From NCBI GenBank assembly GCA_025934635.1, contig JAICWX010000027.1:1-45652 (forward strand): DNA of 45,652 nucleotides, read 5' to 3'. This document shows positions 35,201 to 43,600 of this stretch, piece after piece. Origin of the DNA: Streptosporangiaceae bacterium (lineage in GTDB: Bacteria; Actinomycetota; Actinomycetes; Streptosporangiales; Streptosporangiaceae). The stretch's first letter is position 1; every line of letters starts with the position of its first letter. The translations under genes and the position numbers were made by a program. The notes under the pieces were generated by a model. It worked only from the letters and a program-made list of their open reading frames with translations. It had not been told where the DNA came from and made no database searches.

Positions 35201-35377
35201 GTGCACGAGCTGGTGCGCGGGCCGGTAGTGATCGGTCGGCCTGATCACCTCGATCACGTCCGAGATGGCGTCCTTCGAGAGCAGCATCCCGCCGAGCACG
35301 CACTGCTCCGCCGCGACGTCGTGCGGCGGAGTCCGCTCGAAGTCGTCGTTCCTCGGTGCGATCTCGGTGACGCTCAA
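32216..35377 (-). CDS. dnaB: Replicative DNA helicase DnaB, interrupted by two inteins
   Basis: The 1053-residue precursor holds an about 450-residue DnaB. The N-terminal domain ([32 protein letters not shown]) is followed by the RecA-like domain: [32 protein letters not shown] is Walker A, split right after its Lys. [11 protein letters not shown] is Walker B, and [25 protein letters not shown] is split between Gly and Ser. The hexameric motor unwinds DNA at the fork. Start: TTG at 35377 behind AAGAGGGG; a GTG at 35449 would add 24 residues unlike any DnaB. Splicing of both inteins is needed for activity. It lies downstream of the rpsF-ssb-rpsR-rplI operon, with one small opposite gene between. 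Confidence 0.95.
   Translation of the reverse strand: [1053 protein letters not shown]
32399..33676 (-). other. DnaB intein 2 (class 1, LAGLIDADG-type endonuclease), between SDLRESG and SIEQDAD
   Basis: 426 codons. It begins with Cys1 ([14 protein letters not shown]) and has the block B SGNHKFLT. The endonuclease has a LAGLIDADG-like pair: [13 protein letters not shown] and [12 protein letters not shown]. It ends [21 protein letters not shown], with penultimate His and terminal Asn, followed by Ser of the extein. All residues for standard splicing are present, and the endonuclease motifs retain their Asp residues, so homing may still be possible. Confidence 0.93.
34178..34708 (-). other. DnaB intein 1 (177-residue mini-intein in Walker A; class 3-like)
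   Basis: 177 codons inserted between the Walker A Lys and the next Ser (AMGK/STLALD). The first residue is Ala ([20 protein letters not shown]), not Cys or Ser. The three residues that define class 3 inteins are visible: Trp in [10 protein letters not shown], Cys in block F ([17 protein letters not shown]) and Thr in VPTHN. The last residue is Asn and the +1 residue is Ser. No LAGLIDADG motif is present; the linker from about residue 75 to 140 looks like a collapsed endonuclease remnant. Confidence 0.9.
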
Positions 35378-35528
35378 CCGACCCCTCTTCCCCCGTCCGG
35401 GTAAACCCGGCGTGAACGCACTGCCCGTGACAAGCACTGCTACGGGCACCTACCCACCGTTCTAGCCGATGGCTCTGACATTCTGCCGGCCATCGGCGGC
35501 CGGCACCAACCCACCCGGTGGACGACGG

Positions 35529-35734
35529 TGTGGATAACGTGTGCAGACACGCCGGTCATGTTGTGCGCACCCTGGGGACAGCCCTGTGGAAACGACCAAA
35601 CATGCCACCGGCAAGCCCCACTGAGCAGGGGAAATTCGATCCACCGGCTGTGTGGAAGAAAAACCTGGCTCGGATTTACTGGCCGGTAATCCACAATTTT
35701 TGTCCACAGGAAAACGTTCACGCCCTGTGGATAA
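35529..35734. promoter_or_regulatory. Cluster of DnaA boxes upstream of dnaB
   Basis: Exact boxes: TTATCCACA as TGTGGATAA at 35529-35537 and 35726-35734, and TTGTCCACA at 35700-35708. One-mismatch or weak boxes: TGTGGAAAC (35585-35593), TGTGGAAGA (35651-35659) and TAATCCACA (35687-35695). The region between dnaB and the next gene is non-coding (35378-35787) and AT-richer than its neighbours, especially 35690-35720. DnaA binding is inference from consensus. Confidence 0.7.
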
Positions 35735-35787
35735 ACGAGCTACTGCGAGCAAGCCCGAGGGCACCGCCGACCTGATAACCTTCGACG

Positions 35788-35985
35788 GTGTGTTCGAGAG
35801 ACGAGTCCGCTCTCCTGCTAGCTCTGGGGCGCGTGGCCGAGGCCATCGACCGGCTTGACGCCGACCGCAGGAACGCGGATTCCTTCGAGCTGGAGGCGCG
35901 CATCGCCGAGGTGTGGGCGATGGTGCGCGAGATCGATCCGGAGATGTCCCGGCTGGCGTCCAGGTACGCGGATCCGTCCAGCTAG
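35788..35985 (+). CDS. Small conserved-looking hypothetical protein
   Basis: A 65-residue, acidic, helical protein (ALGRVAEAIDRLDADRRN, FELEARIAEVWAMVREIDPEMSRLASRYADPSS). The AEVWAMVREIDPEMSRL stretch resembles short hypothetical proteins of actinobacteria that I recall but cannot name. Start is a GTG at 35788. It reads toward rplI and ends at a strong shared terminator. The DnaA-box cluster lies directly upstream, which might couple it to replication; that is speculative. Confidence 0.6.
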   Translation: MCSRDESALLLALGRVAEAIDRLDADRRNADSFELEARIAEVWAMVREIDPEMSRLASRYADPSS

Positions 35986-36028
35986 CCGACCGCCGGCCGG
36001 CCAGTGGCGGCGATCACCGAAGCGTAAT

Positions 36029-36062
36029 CGGTGGCCGTCCCCTGGGTAGGGGACGGCCACCG
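36029..36062. terminator. Bidirectional hairpin terminator
   Basis: CGGTGGCCGTCCCC (36029-36042) and GGGGACGGCCACCG (36049-36062) form a perfect 14-bp stem with a 6-nt loop. It lies between the small gene ending at 35985 and rplI ending at 36133 and can stop transcription from both sides. Confidence 0.88.
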
Positions 36063-36132
36063 TTGCCGCTCGAGTCAGCCGGACCCGGCGAGGGACAGCT
36101 GACGAACGGCAGGCCTGAGTGAGCAGCAGACC

Positions 36133-36594
36133 TTAGCTACCAGTGATCTCGAGGTCGACGGTCGCGCTGACCTCGGGGTGCAGCCGGACGCGGACCTGGT
36201 GCGAGCCCACGGTCTTGATCGGGTCGCGGACCTCGATCCGGCGCTTGTCGAGCTCGGGGCCGCCGGACTCACGCACGGCCGCGGCGATGTCCGCCGAGCC
36301 GACGGAGCCGAACAGCCTGCCGCTGGCGCCTGCCCGGCGCCGCATCCGCACCTGCAGGTTCTGCAGCTGGGCCTGCACGAGCTTGGCGTCTTCGACACCG
36401 CGGATTTCCCTGGCCGCCCGGGCCCGCTTGATCAGGTCGATCTGCTTCTCGGCGCCGCGCGTCCAGCCCATCGCGAAACCGCGCGGGATCAGGTAGTTAC
36501 GGCCGTAGCCGGCCGCCACGTCGACCACGTCGCCGGGGCCGCCGAGACCGCTCACTTCCTGGGTGAGGATGAGCTTCATCGGGGTACGACTCAT
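36133..36594 (-). CDS. rplI: 50S ribosomal protein L9 (bL9)
   Basis: A 153-residue protein. The N-terminal RNA-binding domain is MKLILTQEVSGLGGPGDVVDVAAGYGRNYLIPRGFAMGW. A long connecting helix (KQIDLIKRARAAREIRGVEDAKLVQAQLQ) and a C-terminal domain ending PEVSATVDLEITGS follow. It binds 23S rRNA at the base of the L1 stalk. The ATG at 36594 has a GAGGGAG site; the usual family start would be the Met at codon 6 (36579). It closes the rpsF-ssb-rpsR-rplI operon. Confidence 0.97.
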   Translation of the reverse strand: MSRTPMKLILTQEVSGLGGPGDVVDVAAGYGRNYLIPRGFAMGWTRGAEKQIDLIKRARAAREIRGVEDAKLVQAQLQNLQVRMRRRAGASGRLFGSVGSADIAAAVRESGGPELDKRRIEVRDPIKTVGSHQVRVRLHPEVSATVDLEITGS

Positions 36595-36612
36595 CTGACT
36601 TGCTCCCTCGCC

Positions 36613-36849
36613 CTAGCGCGCCGTGCTCGTGTACGGCAGCAGCGCCATCTCGCGAGCATTCTTGATCGCGGTCGCGACGTCCCGCTGGTGACGCGTGCAG
36701 TTGCCCGTCACCCGGCGGGCGCGGATCTTGCCGCGGTCCGAGATGTACTTGCGCAGCAGGCCGGTGTCCTTGTAGTCGACGTACGCGGTCCGGTCGTGGC
36801 AGAACGCGCAGACCTTCTTCTTCGGCTTGCGAATCGGTGGCTTGGCCAT
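36613..36849 (-). CDS. rpsR: 30S ribosomal protein S18 (bS18), zinc-binding type
   Basis: 78 residues, normal length. [62 protein letters not shown] contains the SSU contact helices and ends with the conserved LLPY motif. CAFC plus a later Cys and His (GNCTRHQ) mark a C+ (zinc-ribbon) version. Actinobacteria often carry a second, zinc-free paralogue elsewhere under zinc control. Third gene of the rpsF operon, 64 bp after ssb. Confidence 0.97.
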   Translation of the reverse strand: MAKPPIRKPKKKVCAFCHDRTAYVDYKDTGLLRKYISDRGKIRARRVTGNCTRHQRDVATAIKNAREMALLPYTSTAR

Positions 36850-36913
36850 CGTGGTGCTCCTTAGAGCCCCGCCCGCGGCGGGGATGGTCGGTATCTGTAC
36901 TTATGACTGGTGA

Positions 36914-37465
36914 TTAGAAGGGCGGTTCGTCGGAGTAGCCGCCGGAGCCGCCGTCAGTGGCCCACGGGTCAGACTCCGCACTCCCGCCACCGCCGCCGTA
37001 GCCGCCCTGGTCCCGCTGACCGCCGGAGGACCGGCCGCCGGAGCCACCCGAGCTCCGCTGGCCACCGCCGCCGCCGTAGCCGCCGTCCCCGCCCGAACGG
37101 GCGATCCGGTTGACCTTGGCCGAGGCGTTCCGCAGGGACGGGCCGACGTCGTCGACCTCGACTTCGTACACCGTCCGCTTCTCGCCCTCCTTGGTCTCGT
37201 ACGACCGCTGCCGCAGCCGGCCCGAGACGATCACCCGCATTCCCCGGGTCAGCGACTCGGCCACGTTCTCCGCCGCCTGCCGCCACACGTTGCAGGTGAG
37301 GAAGAGGCTGTCGCCGTCCTTCCACTCGCCGCTGGTGTTGTCGCGGAACCGGGGCGTGGACGCGACCCGGAACCGGGCCACGGGCTGGCCGGCCGGGGTG
37401 AAACGCAGTTCCGGATCATCGACGAGGTTGCCCGCGATCGTGATCTGGGTGTCGCCTGCTGCCAT
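36914..37465 (-). CDS. ssb: Single-stranded DNA-binding protein
   Basis: 183 residues. The OB fold spans about residues 1-110 ([74 protein letters not shown]). A Gly/Ser-rich linker of about 55 residues leads to the acidic tip ending DEPPF, the docking tail for replication partners (standard tip DDDIPF). It covers ssDNA at forks. Located 54 bp after rpsF in the ribosomal operon, as in most bacteria. Confidence 0.97.
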   Translation of the reverse strand: MAAGDTQITIAGNLVDDPELRFTPAGQPVARFRVASTPRFRDNTSGEWKDGDSLFLTCNVWRQAAENVAESLTRGMRVIVSGRLRQRSYETKEGEKRTVYEVEVDDVGPSLRNASAKVNRIARSGGDGGYGGGGGQRSSGGSGGRSSGGQRDQGGYGGGGGSAESDPWATDGGSGGYSDEPPF

Positions 37466-37519
37466 CGAGGTACTCCGGATCTAACGGATGATGAAAACGG
37501 GAGGGATCAGGGTTCCCGG

Positions 37520-37810
37520 CTAGTGCATGTCGGGCCGCGTGACCTTGGTCCGCAGGATGCCCTCGTTCAGGTTGAGCTGGCGGTCGAGCTCGAGCACGGT
37601 GCTCGGCTCCGCGGTCAGGTCCACGATCGCGTAGTAGCCTTCCGGCTTCTTCTCGATCGGGTAGGCCAGCCGGCGCTTGCCCCAGATGTCGGTCTTCTCG
37701 ACCTTGCCGCCGCCGTCGGTCACGACCTTCATGAACTGGTCAAGTGACGGCTGGACGGTCTTCTCCTCGAGATTAGGGTCGAGGATGATCATGATCTCGT
37801 AATGGCGCAT
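37520..37810 (-). CDS. rpsF: 30S ribosomal protein S6 (bS6)
   Basis: 96 residues, normal length: [16 protein letters not shown], then [61 protein letters not shown]. It pairs with S18 on the 30S platform. The start at 37810 is fixed by the family N-terminus; GGAGG lies about 13 bp upstream. First gene of the operon rpsF-ssb-rpsR-rplI. The promoter should lie in the 245 bp up to the divergent gene at 38056. Confidence 0.97.
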   Translation of the reverse strand: MRHYEIMIILDPNLEEKTVQPSLDQFMKVVTDGGGKVEKTDIWGKRRLAYPIEKKPEGYYAIVDLTAEPSTVLELDRQLNLNEGILRTKVTRPDMH

Positions 37811-38055
37811 GGGCGTCCCGAGTCCTCCTCTGGACTGGTGCGGCCACGGTCTTTCCGTGGCAGGAGGTGTCGCGGTCACGAATCCGGCGCCGAAACAGCC
37901 GGGTGGTCCGCAGCCCCGCCAGCCTACCTCACGATCGACGATCCTCACGTCGTAACCCCACGGCCAACCCGGACCGCACCCTCAGCAAACCTGTGGATTC
38001 CCCGATCCCGCGCGGGGGAAGACTTCCCGGTGAAAACAGCCAGGAGGTGGTATCC

Positions 38056-38394
38056 GTGGCAGGCACTGCCGATTCCGGCCAGCGCCGGAACATCCAGCGC
38101 TACAACATCCTGAACTCGGACGGGCAGCCGCATCCGGTCCAGAACGCCCTGACGCTCTTCACGCTGGTGACCGGGCTGGTGTCGTTCGCCCTGGGCATGA
38201 TCGTGCGGAACGCGCATACCAGCGCCGCGGTGATTGTCATCACCTCGGCCACCGGGCTGATGGCGTGCCTGGTCGGGCTGTACGTGCAGATGATCTCCGC
38301 CACTCGTGAGCAGCGGATCCTGATCGTGACGGGCATCATCGCCGGGTTCGTCGGGCTGGCCATCGCGCTGGGCAAGGGCGGCTTCACCGCCTGA
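38056..38394 (+). CDS. Small membrane protein with three transmembrane helices
   Basis: 112 residues from a GTG at 38056 behind an ideal AGGAGG site (38042-38047). After a polar N-terminus ([25 protein letters not shown]) there are three helices: [41 protein letters not shown] and [20 protein letters not shown] related helical protein occurs in other actinobacteria near rpsF, to my recollection, but no function is known. It diverges from rpsF and may be co-transcribed with the AP-endonuclease-like gene 23 bp downstream. Confidence 0.75.
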   Translation: MAGTADSGQRRNIQRYNILNSDGQPHPVQNALTLFTLVTGLVSFALGMIVRNAHTSAAVIVITSATGLMACLVGLYVQMISATREQRILIVTGIIAGFVGLAIALGKGGFTA

Positions 38395-38417
38395 CCGGGG
38401 AAGCTAGGCTCGGGTGC

Positions 38418-39218
38418 ATGGCGCGCATCGGAGCCCACTTTCACGTCGATCACCCGCTGGACGAGGCCGTCGCCTGCGGCGCGGACGCGGCCCAGTTCTT
38501 CCTCGGCGACCCGCAGGGCTGGAAGGCCCCGGTGATACCGGGCGGGGACCCGGCGGCGGTCAAGGATGCCTTCGCCGCGGCCGGGATCGACATCTATATT
38601 CACGCGCCGTACGTGATCAACGTCGCCACCAGCAACAACCGGATCCGGATCCCGAGCCGGAAGCTGCTCGACCAGCACCTCAAGGCGGCCGCCGCGGTCG
38701 GCGCCAAGGGCCTGATCGTGCACGGCGGGCACGTGACCGCGGGCACGGACGCCGAGGTCGGCCTGGAGAACTGGCGCAAGGCGGTGGAGCGCATCGAGCG
38801 CCCGCTGCCGATGCTGATCGAGAACACGGCCGGCGGCGACGGCGCCATGGCCCGGACGCTCGACGCGATCGGCAGGCTCTGGGAGGCGGTGGCCGGCGCG
38901 GCCCCGGACAACGACCCGAACCTGGGCTTCTGCCTGGACACCTGCCACGCTAACTCGGCCGGGATCGACCTCGCCGACGCGGCCGACCGGATCAAGGCGA
39001 TCACCGGCCGGATCGACCTGGTGCACTGCAACAACTCGCGCGACGAGTTCGGCTCGGGCCGGGACCGGCACGCCAACATCGCGTCCGGCACGATCGATCC
39101 CGCCTTGCTGCTCGGCGCTGTGCGGGCCGCGGGCGCCCCCGTCATCTGCGAGACGCCCGCCGACGGTGGCGGCCTCGCCGCCGACGTCAGCTGGCTGAAG
39201 GAGAACCTGCCCGCTTAG
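38418..39218 (+). CDS. Endonuclease IV-like (AP endonuclease family 2) TIM-barrel protein
   Basis: A 266-residue xylose isomerase-like TIM barrel of the Nfo/endonuclease IV kind. It has [33 protein letters not shown] (metal His), [23 protein letters not shown] (metal Glu), [17 protein letters not shown] (Asp and His) and [22 protein letters not shown]. The zinc-ligand set HxH, H, E, D, H is in place. It should cut DNA at abasic sites; an isomerase of a small sugar is the alternative. It overlaps the next, convergent gene by 32 bp at the 3' end. Confidence 0.9.
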   Translation: MARIGAHFHVDHPLDEAVACGADAAQFFLGDPQGWKAPVIPGGDPAAVKDAFAAAGIDIYIHAPYVINVATSNNRIRIPSRKLLDQHLKAAAAVGAKGLIVHGGHVTAGTDAEVGLENWRKAVERIERPLPMLIENTAGGDGAMARTLDAIGRLWEAVAGAAPDNDPNLGFCLDTCHANSAGIDLADAADRIKAITGRIDLVHCNNSRDEFGSGRDRHANIASGTIDPALLLGAVRAAGAPVICETPADGGGLAADVSWLKENLPA

Positions 39219-40680
39219 CGAGGGCAGGCCTGCGCAGCCGGAACTTATCAGCCGCGCCGTCGAGTACGCCGCCGGCCGGGTCGTCGTAACCATGGGCGCG
39301 CACCTTGTCCCGTTCGGGGGAAAGTACGTCCCGCACCACGTAGGCGGCGAGCAGGCCTACGGTCCCGAACCTGAACAGGAGCGCGGCGAAGTACCACCCG
39401 GGGCCGATGCCCTGGTAGCCGGTCACCTGGGCGCCTCCGGTGCTGGAGACGTAGATGAGGTAACCCCAGATGGCCAGGAAATAGGTGACCTCGGCGAGCT
39501 GCCAGAGCAGGTAGGGCCACAACCGGGGCCGGGCCAGCACGACCAGCGGCAGCAGCCAGACGACGTACTGCGGTGACCAGACCTTGTTGGTCATCAGGAA
39601 GGCCGCGAGCACCAGGAAGCACAGCTGCGGCAGGCGCGGGCGGCGGGGGGCGGCCAGCGCCAGCACGGCGATCGCGGCGCAGGCCACGACGAAGAAGCCG
39701 GTGGACTCCTCGTTCAGCACGCCGATGTCGGAGTTGCCGAGCACGGGCACGTGGTAGTTCTCGAACAGGTACCAGATCGAGCCCCAGTCGGCGCCCCGGT
39801 TCTTGCTGAACGTGTAGAAGTAGGCCCAGCCGGACGGCGCCGCGATCATCACCGGCAGGTCCACGATCAGCCACGCGATCACCGCCCCGGCCATCATCCG
39901 GCCGAAATCGCGCATCCGCCCGGCCCGCAGGCACAGCAGCAGCAGCGGCCCGACGACCACCAGCGGATAGAACTTGACCGCGGCCGCCAGACCGAGCAGG
40001 ACGCCCGCCCACGCGGGCCGGCGCGCCGCCCAGGCGGCGATCCCCAGCGCCGTGAACGCGAACGCGATCAGGTCCCAGTTGATGAACGCGCTCAGGATCA
40101 GCGCCGGGGACAGCGCCACCATGAGCGCCTGCCAGCGCCGGTCCTGGCCGCCGGCCGCCCGCGCGGTGGCGAAGATGCCGATCACCGCGCAGATGGCGAG
40201 CAGCAGCACGGTCACGTCGAAGAACTCGCGTCCCCTGATCGCCGCGTCGCTGATGTGGCTGACCAGCCACGCGGCGGCCTGCATGGCCGCGCCGATGAGC
40301 ACCGGGTACTCGACCCGGTGGCCGGTGTAGGGCACCTTGCCCGCCGACAGGCCCTCGGCGTAGTACAGCGGGTAGATGTCGGTGTAGCAGGCCCGCTGGA
40401 ACTGGCCCGCGTAGGAATTCCAGGCCCCGGCGCGGCACGGCGACTTCTCCGCGAACGCCAGCACCATGCCGAGCACGGATGCGGACGCCAGCACGATGGT
40501 GCTGCCGAGCGCGGCCGTCAGTGAGGTCCACGGGCCGGAACCGGCGGAGCCGGACGGCCCGGTTCCGCCGCCGAACCGTGTATTGGCCGATCCGGGGGCA
40601 TCCACCCCCATATCTAATCCTGCTCCATCATTTCCGCTCGCCTCCGGGCCGCCTTCAGCTCCCGTCTTCCCTCGTAGCAA
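39187..40680 (-). CDS. GT87/DUF2029 family membrane glycosyltransferase
   Basis: A 497-residue polytopic protein, about 10-12 helices. After a 50-residue polar, glycine-rich N-terminus come TM1 ([17 protein letters not shown]) and a periplasmic loop with [30 protein letters not shown], the aspartate/glutamate-rich motif typical of polyprenyl-phosphate-mannose-dependent transferases. Later helices contain [16 protein letters not shown]. It probably adds mannose or arabinose to envelope glycans at the outer face. It starts 12 bp after the PBP gene ends and is likely in its operon; a homologue sits beside ponA1 in mycobacteria. Confidence 0.88.
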   Translation of the reverse strand: MLRGKTGAEGGPEASGNDGAGLDMGVDAPGSANTRFGGGTGPSGSAGSGPWTSLTAALGSTIVLASASVLGMVLAFAEKSPCRAGAWNSYAGQFQRACYTDIYPLYYAEGLSAGKVPYTGHRVEYPVLIGAAMQAAAWLVSHISDAAIRGREFFDVTVLLLAICAVIGIFATARAAGGQDRRWQALMVALSPALILSAFINWDLIAFAFTALGIAAWAARRPAWAGVLLGLAAAVKFYPLVVVGPLLLLCLRAGRMRDFGRMMAGAVIAWLIVDLPVMIAAPSGWAYFYTFSKNRGADWGSIWYLFENYHVPVLGNSDIGVLNEESTGFFVVACAAIAVLALAAPRRPRLPQLCFLVLAAFLMTNKVWSPQYVVWLLPLVVLARPRLWPYLLWQLAEVTYFLAIWGYLIYVSSTGGAQVTGYQGIGPGWYFAALLFRFGTVGLLAAYVVRDVLSPERDKVRAHGYDDPAGGVLDGAADKFRLRRPALAKRAGSPSAS

Positions 40681-40692
40681 GCTCCTCGCTCC

Positions 40693-43600
40693 TCAGTCCA
40701 GACGGGAGCGCGGCCCTTTGGCCCGCGGACGGAGGCGCTGGCGGCGGCGGACCCACAGGCACGTCGCGGGGAGGCCGATGACGACGGCGCCGACCGCGCC
40801 CGCCGCCGGGGCGACCGCCGGGGCGGTGGCGGCCCCGTTCTGCGTGCCGTCACCCGGCGTGCAGGTCACGACCGTCGGGTCACAGCTGTAGGTGGGCCAC
40901 GGGTTCGGGTTGCCGCCGTTGCCGCCGCCATTACCGTTGCCGCCGCCCGGGAAGCCAGGGTCGCCGTCGCGGTTGTGGTCCGGCTTCTTGTGCTTCTTCG
41001 GCACCTTGCGCAGGTTCGGCGGGACCTGGTTCCAGGTGACGCCGGTGAAGACCGGCGCTGGGAACGGCTCGACGGCCGCCGGGAACTGGTCCTCGGCGTA
41101 GGTGTGCCAGATGTTGGCCGGCCAGGTGCCACCGAAACCGCCGGCGATGCCGCCGAGACCGTCCAGCGTCTGCTTGGTCGTGTCGCTCTGGTTGTCGGTG
41201 AAAAATGCGACCGCCAGTGCCTGGCTGGGAATGGCGCCGAGGAAGAACGCCGACTGGGCCTTGTTGGTCGTCCCGGTCTTACCGACGATCTCCTGGCCGT
41301 TGCTCATCGCGGCGTTGGGGGCGGTGCCGTAGGACGGGTTGTCGACCTGGGACATCGCGTACTGCAGCTGAGTGGCCTCTTGCTGGTTGAGCGTCGGGTT
41401 GGAGTTGAACACCGAGTAGCTGGTGACCTTGATCGGAACCGGCGGAGCACTGGGCCGCGTGATCGAGGTGACCACGTGGGCGCTGTGGTAGACACCGCCG
41501 TTGTCGATCGTGGCCAGCATGGTGGCCTGCTCGGTGACGCTCAGCGAGGCCTGACCCAGCGCGATGCCGTACTCGTTCGCCATCGATTTCAGGCCCGAAT
41601 GGACGATGTCCACGCCGAAGGCCTGCGCCATGCTCAGCACATCCTGGCCGCCCGGCCCGGCCACCCGGTGCCAGAGATCGGCGTAGGCGGTGTTGATCGA
41701 TGCGCCCATCGCGACCTGCGGCGTGTACGGGCCGTTCTCCCCGGTCGAATCGTTGCCGACCGGCAGGGACCAGCCGGCCGAGCCGGCCGGAGCGGTGGTC
41801 GACGAGTACACCGTCGGCGAGCTGTCGGGCGCGATGCGCAGGTAGTTGTAGCCGTTGAGGGTGCTGGTCTTGACGTTCATGCCGTCCTTGACGGCCTGCG
41901 CCAGGATGTACGGCTTGAAGGAGGAGCCGACCTGCTCGCGGGTCAGCGCCAGGTTCAGCTGGCAGTGGATCTTGTTGCAGTATTTCTGGGAGATGACCTT
42001 GCCGGTCCCGTTGTACTTGTAGCCGACGTGGCCGGGCCCGGGATACAGGGCCTCGATGGCGCCGGTGGCCGGGTCCTCGAGCACCGCGCCCGCGTGCATG
42101 GTCACCGGGTTGAACGGGACGGAACTCTCGTTGATCTGCGCCTCGTTGTCTCTTACCGCCCTGTACAGCGCGGCCATCTTGGCGTTGTCGATCGAGGTGT
42201 GGATGACGTAGCCGCCGTTGTAGATCTGCGACTTGGTGAGACCGTAGACGTCGCCCAGCTCGTTCTGGATCATGTCCATGACGTAGGGATCCCAGACGTC
42301 CTTGCCGAGGGTCTGCGGCACGTGGTTACCCGGGGGCGGGAACTTCATGGTGTCCGCCTGCTGCTGGGTCAGCTTGCCCATCTGCACCATGCCGTTGAGC
42401 ACGTAGTGCCAGCGGTTCTCCAGCTGGGGGCGGTACTGCTTCAGCGGGTAGTTGCTCGGCTGCTGGATGATCGCGGCGATCACCGCGGCCTGCGCCACGG
42501 TCAGCTTGTCCACCGACCGGCCGTAGTACGTCTGGGCCGCCGCCTGGACGCCGTAGGCCCCGTCGCCGAAGTAGATCGTGTTCAGGTAGTTGGTGAGGAT
42601 CCACTGCTTGGACTTCTCCTTGGCCACCTTCATGGCCACGAAGATTTCCTTGATCTTGCGGCTCGCCGTCTGCTGGGTGCCGATGCCGCTGTAGTACTGC
42701 CGGACGAACTCCTGGGTGATGGTCGAGCCGCCCTGCAGCGAGCCGTCGCCGCCGGTGACGTCTTCGTAGGCGGCCCGGGCGATGCCGGTGGGCGAGACGC
42801 CGCCCTCGGTGTAGAAGTTCCTGTCCTCGGCGGCGAGCACCGCGTTGACGATGGCGGGCGCGGCCTCGAGGTCGGCGTAGCTCACCATCTTCCGGTTGGT
42901 GTTGCCGAACCGGCCGATGAGCTTGCCGTCCTTGGAGTAGACCACCGACTGGGCGAAGCCGGTCTCCTCGAGCGCCCCGGTGGGAACCGGGGTCTGCTCG
43001 TAGGCCATGACCACCGCGGCCGCGCCGAGCACGACGACGCCGCCGACCAGCGCGAGCAAGAGGCCGATGACCTTGCGCAGGGTCCAGTGCCGCCACCAGC
43101 TGCCCTTGACCTTCACCTTGGGCCGCTGCAGGCCACGACGCCCCGGTCCGCCGAATCCGCGCGGCCCACGGGGGCCGCGTGGTCCGCCGGGCCCGCCCGG
43201 CCCACCTGGGCCGCCACCGCCTACCGCGCGGCGGCCGCGGACCGGGGCCTCGGGCGTCCAGAGGCCGGTCGCCTCGGAATCCCAGCCCAGTTCACCGGTT
43301 TCCTCGGTACCGAGCGGACCGGCCGTCGGAGGAGAGACCGACAACGGGCTAGCCGATGCGGCCGGGCTGGCCGCGCGGGCATGAACGGCGTCGCGCCGGT
43401 CCCGGGCGTCGCGACCCTCAGGAGCGCGGCGTTCGGCCGCGCGACCTTCATCGGGGCGGACCGCGGTACCGACGCCGCCGCCGTGCCTGCCGCTGCCGGC
43501 CCGGCTGGGCTCGTGCCCGTTACCGAAGTCGGCGCTGTCTGCATAGCCCGCTTCCGGGCGGCGGAATCCCTGCGTATCCCAGCCCGGGGCGTCATAGCCC

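Noticed and set aside
35378..35787. Chromosomal origin oriC
   Set aside because: DnaA boxes are present, but there is no dnaA or dnaN beside them and only three exact boxes, fewer than in known actinobacterial origins.
43141..43220. Collagen-like or CRISPR-like DNA repeat
   Set aside because: The Gly-Pro triplets are coding sequence in the PBP tail. No CRISPR array with regular spacers occurs anywhere in the window.
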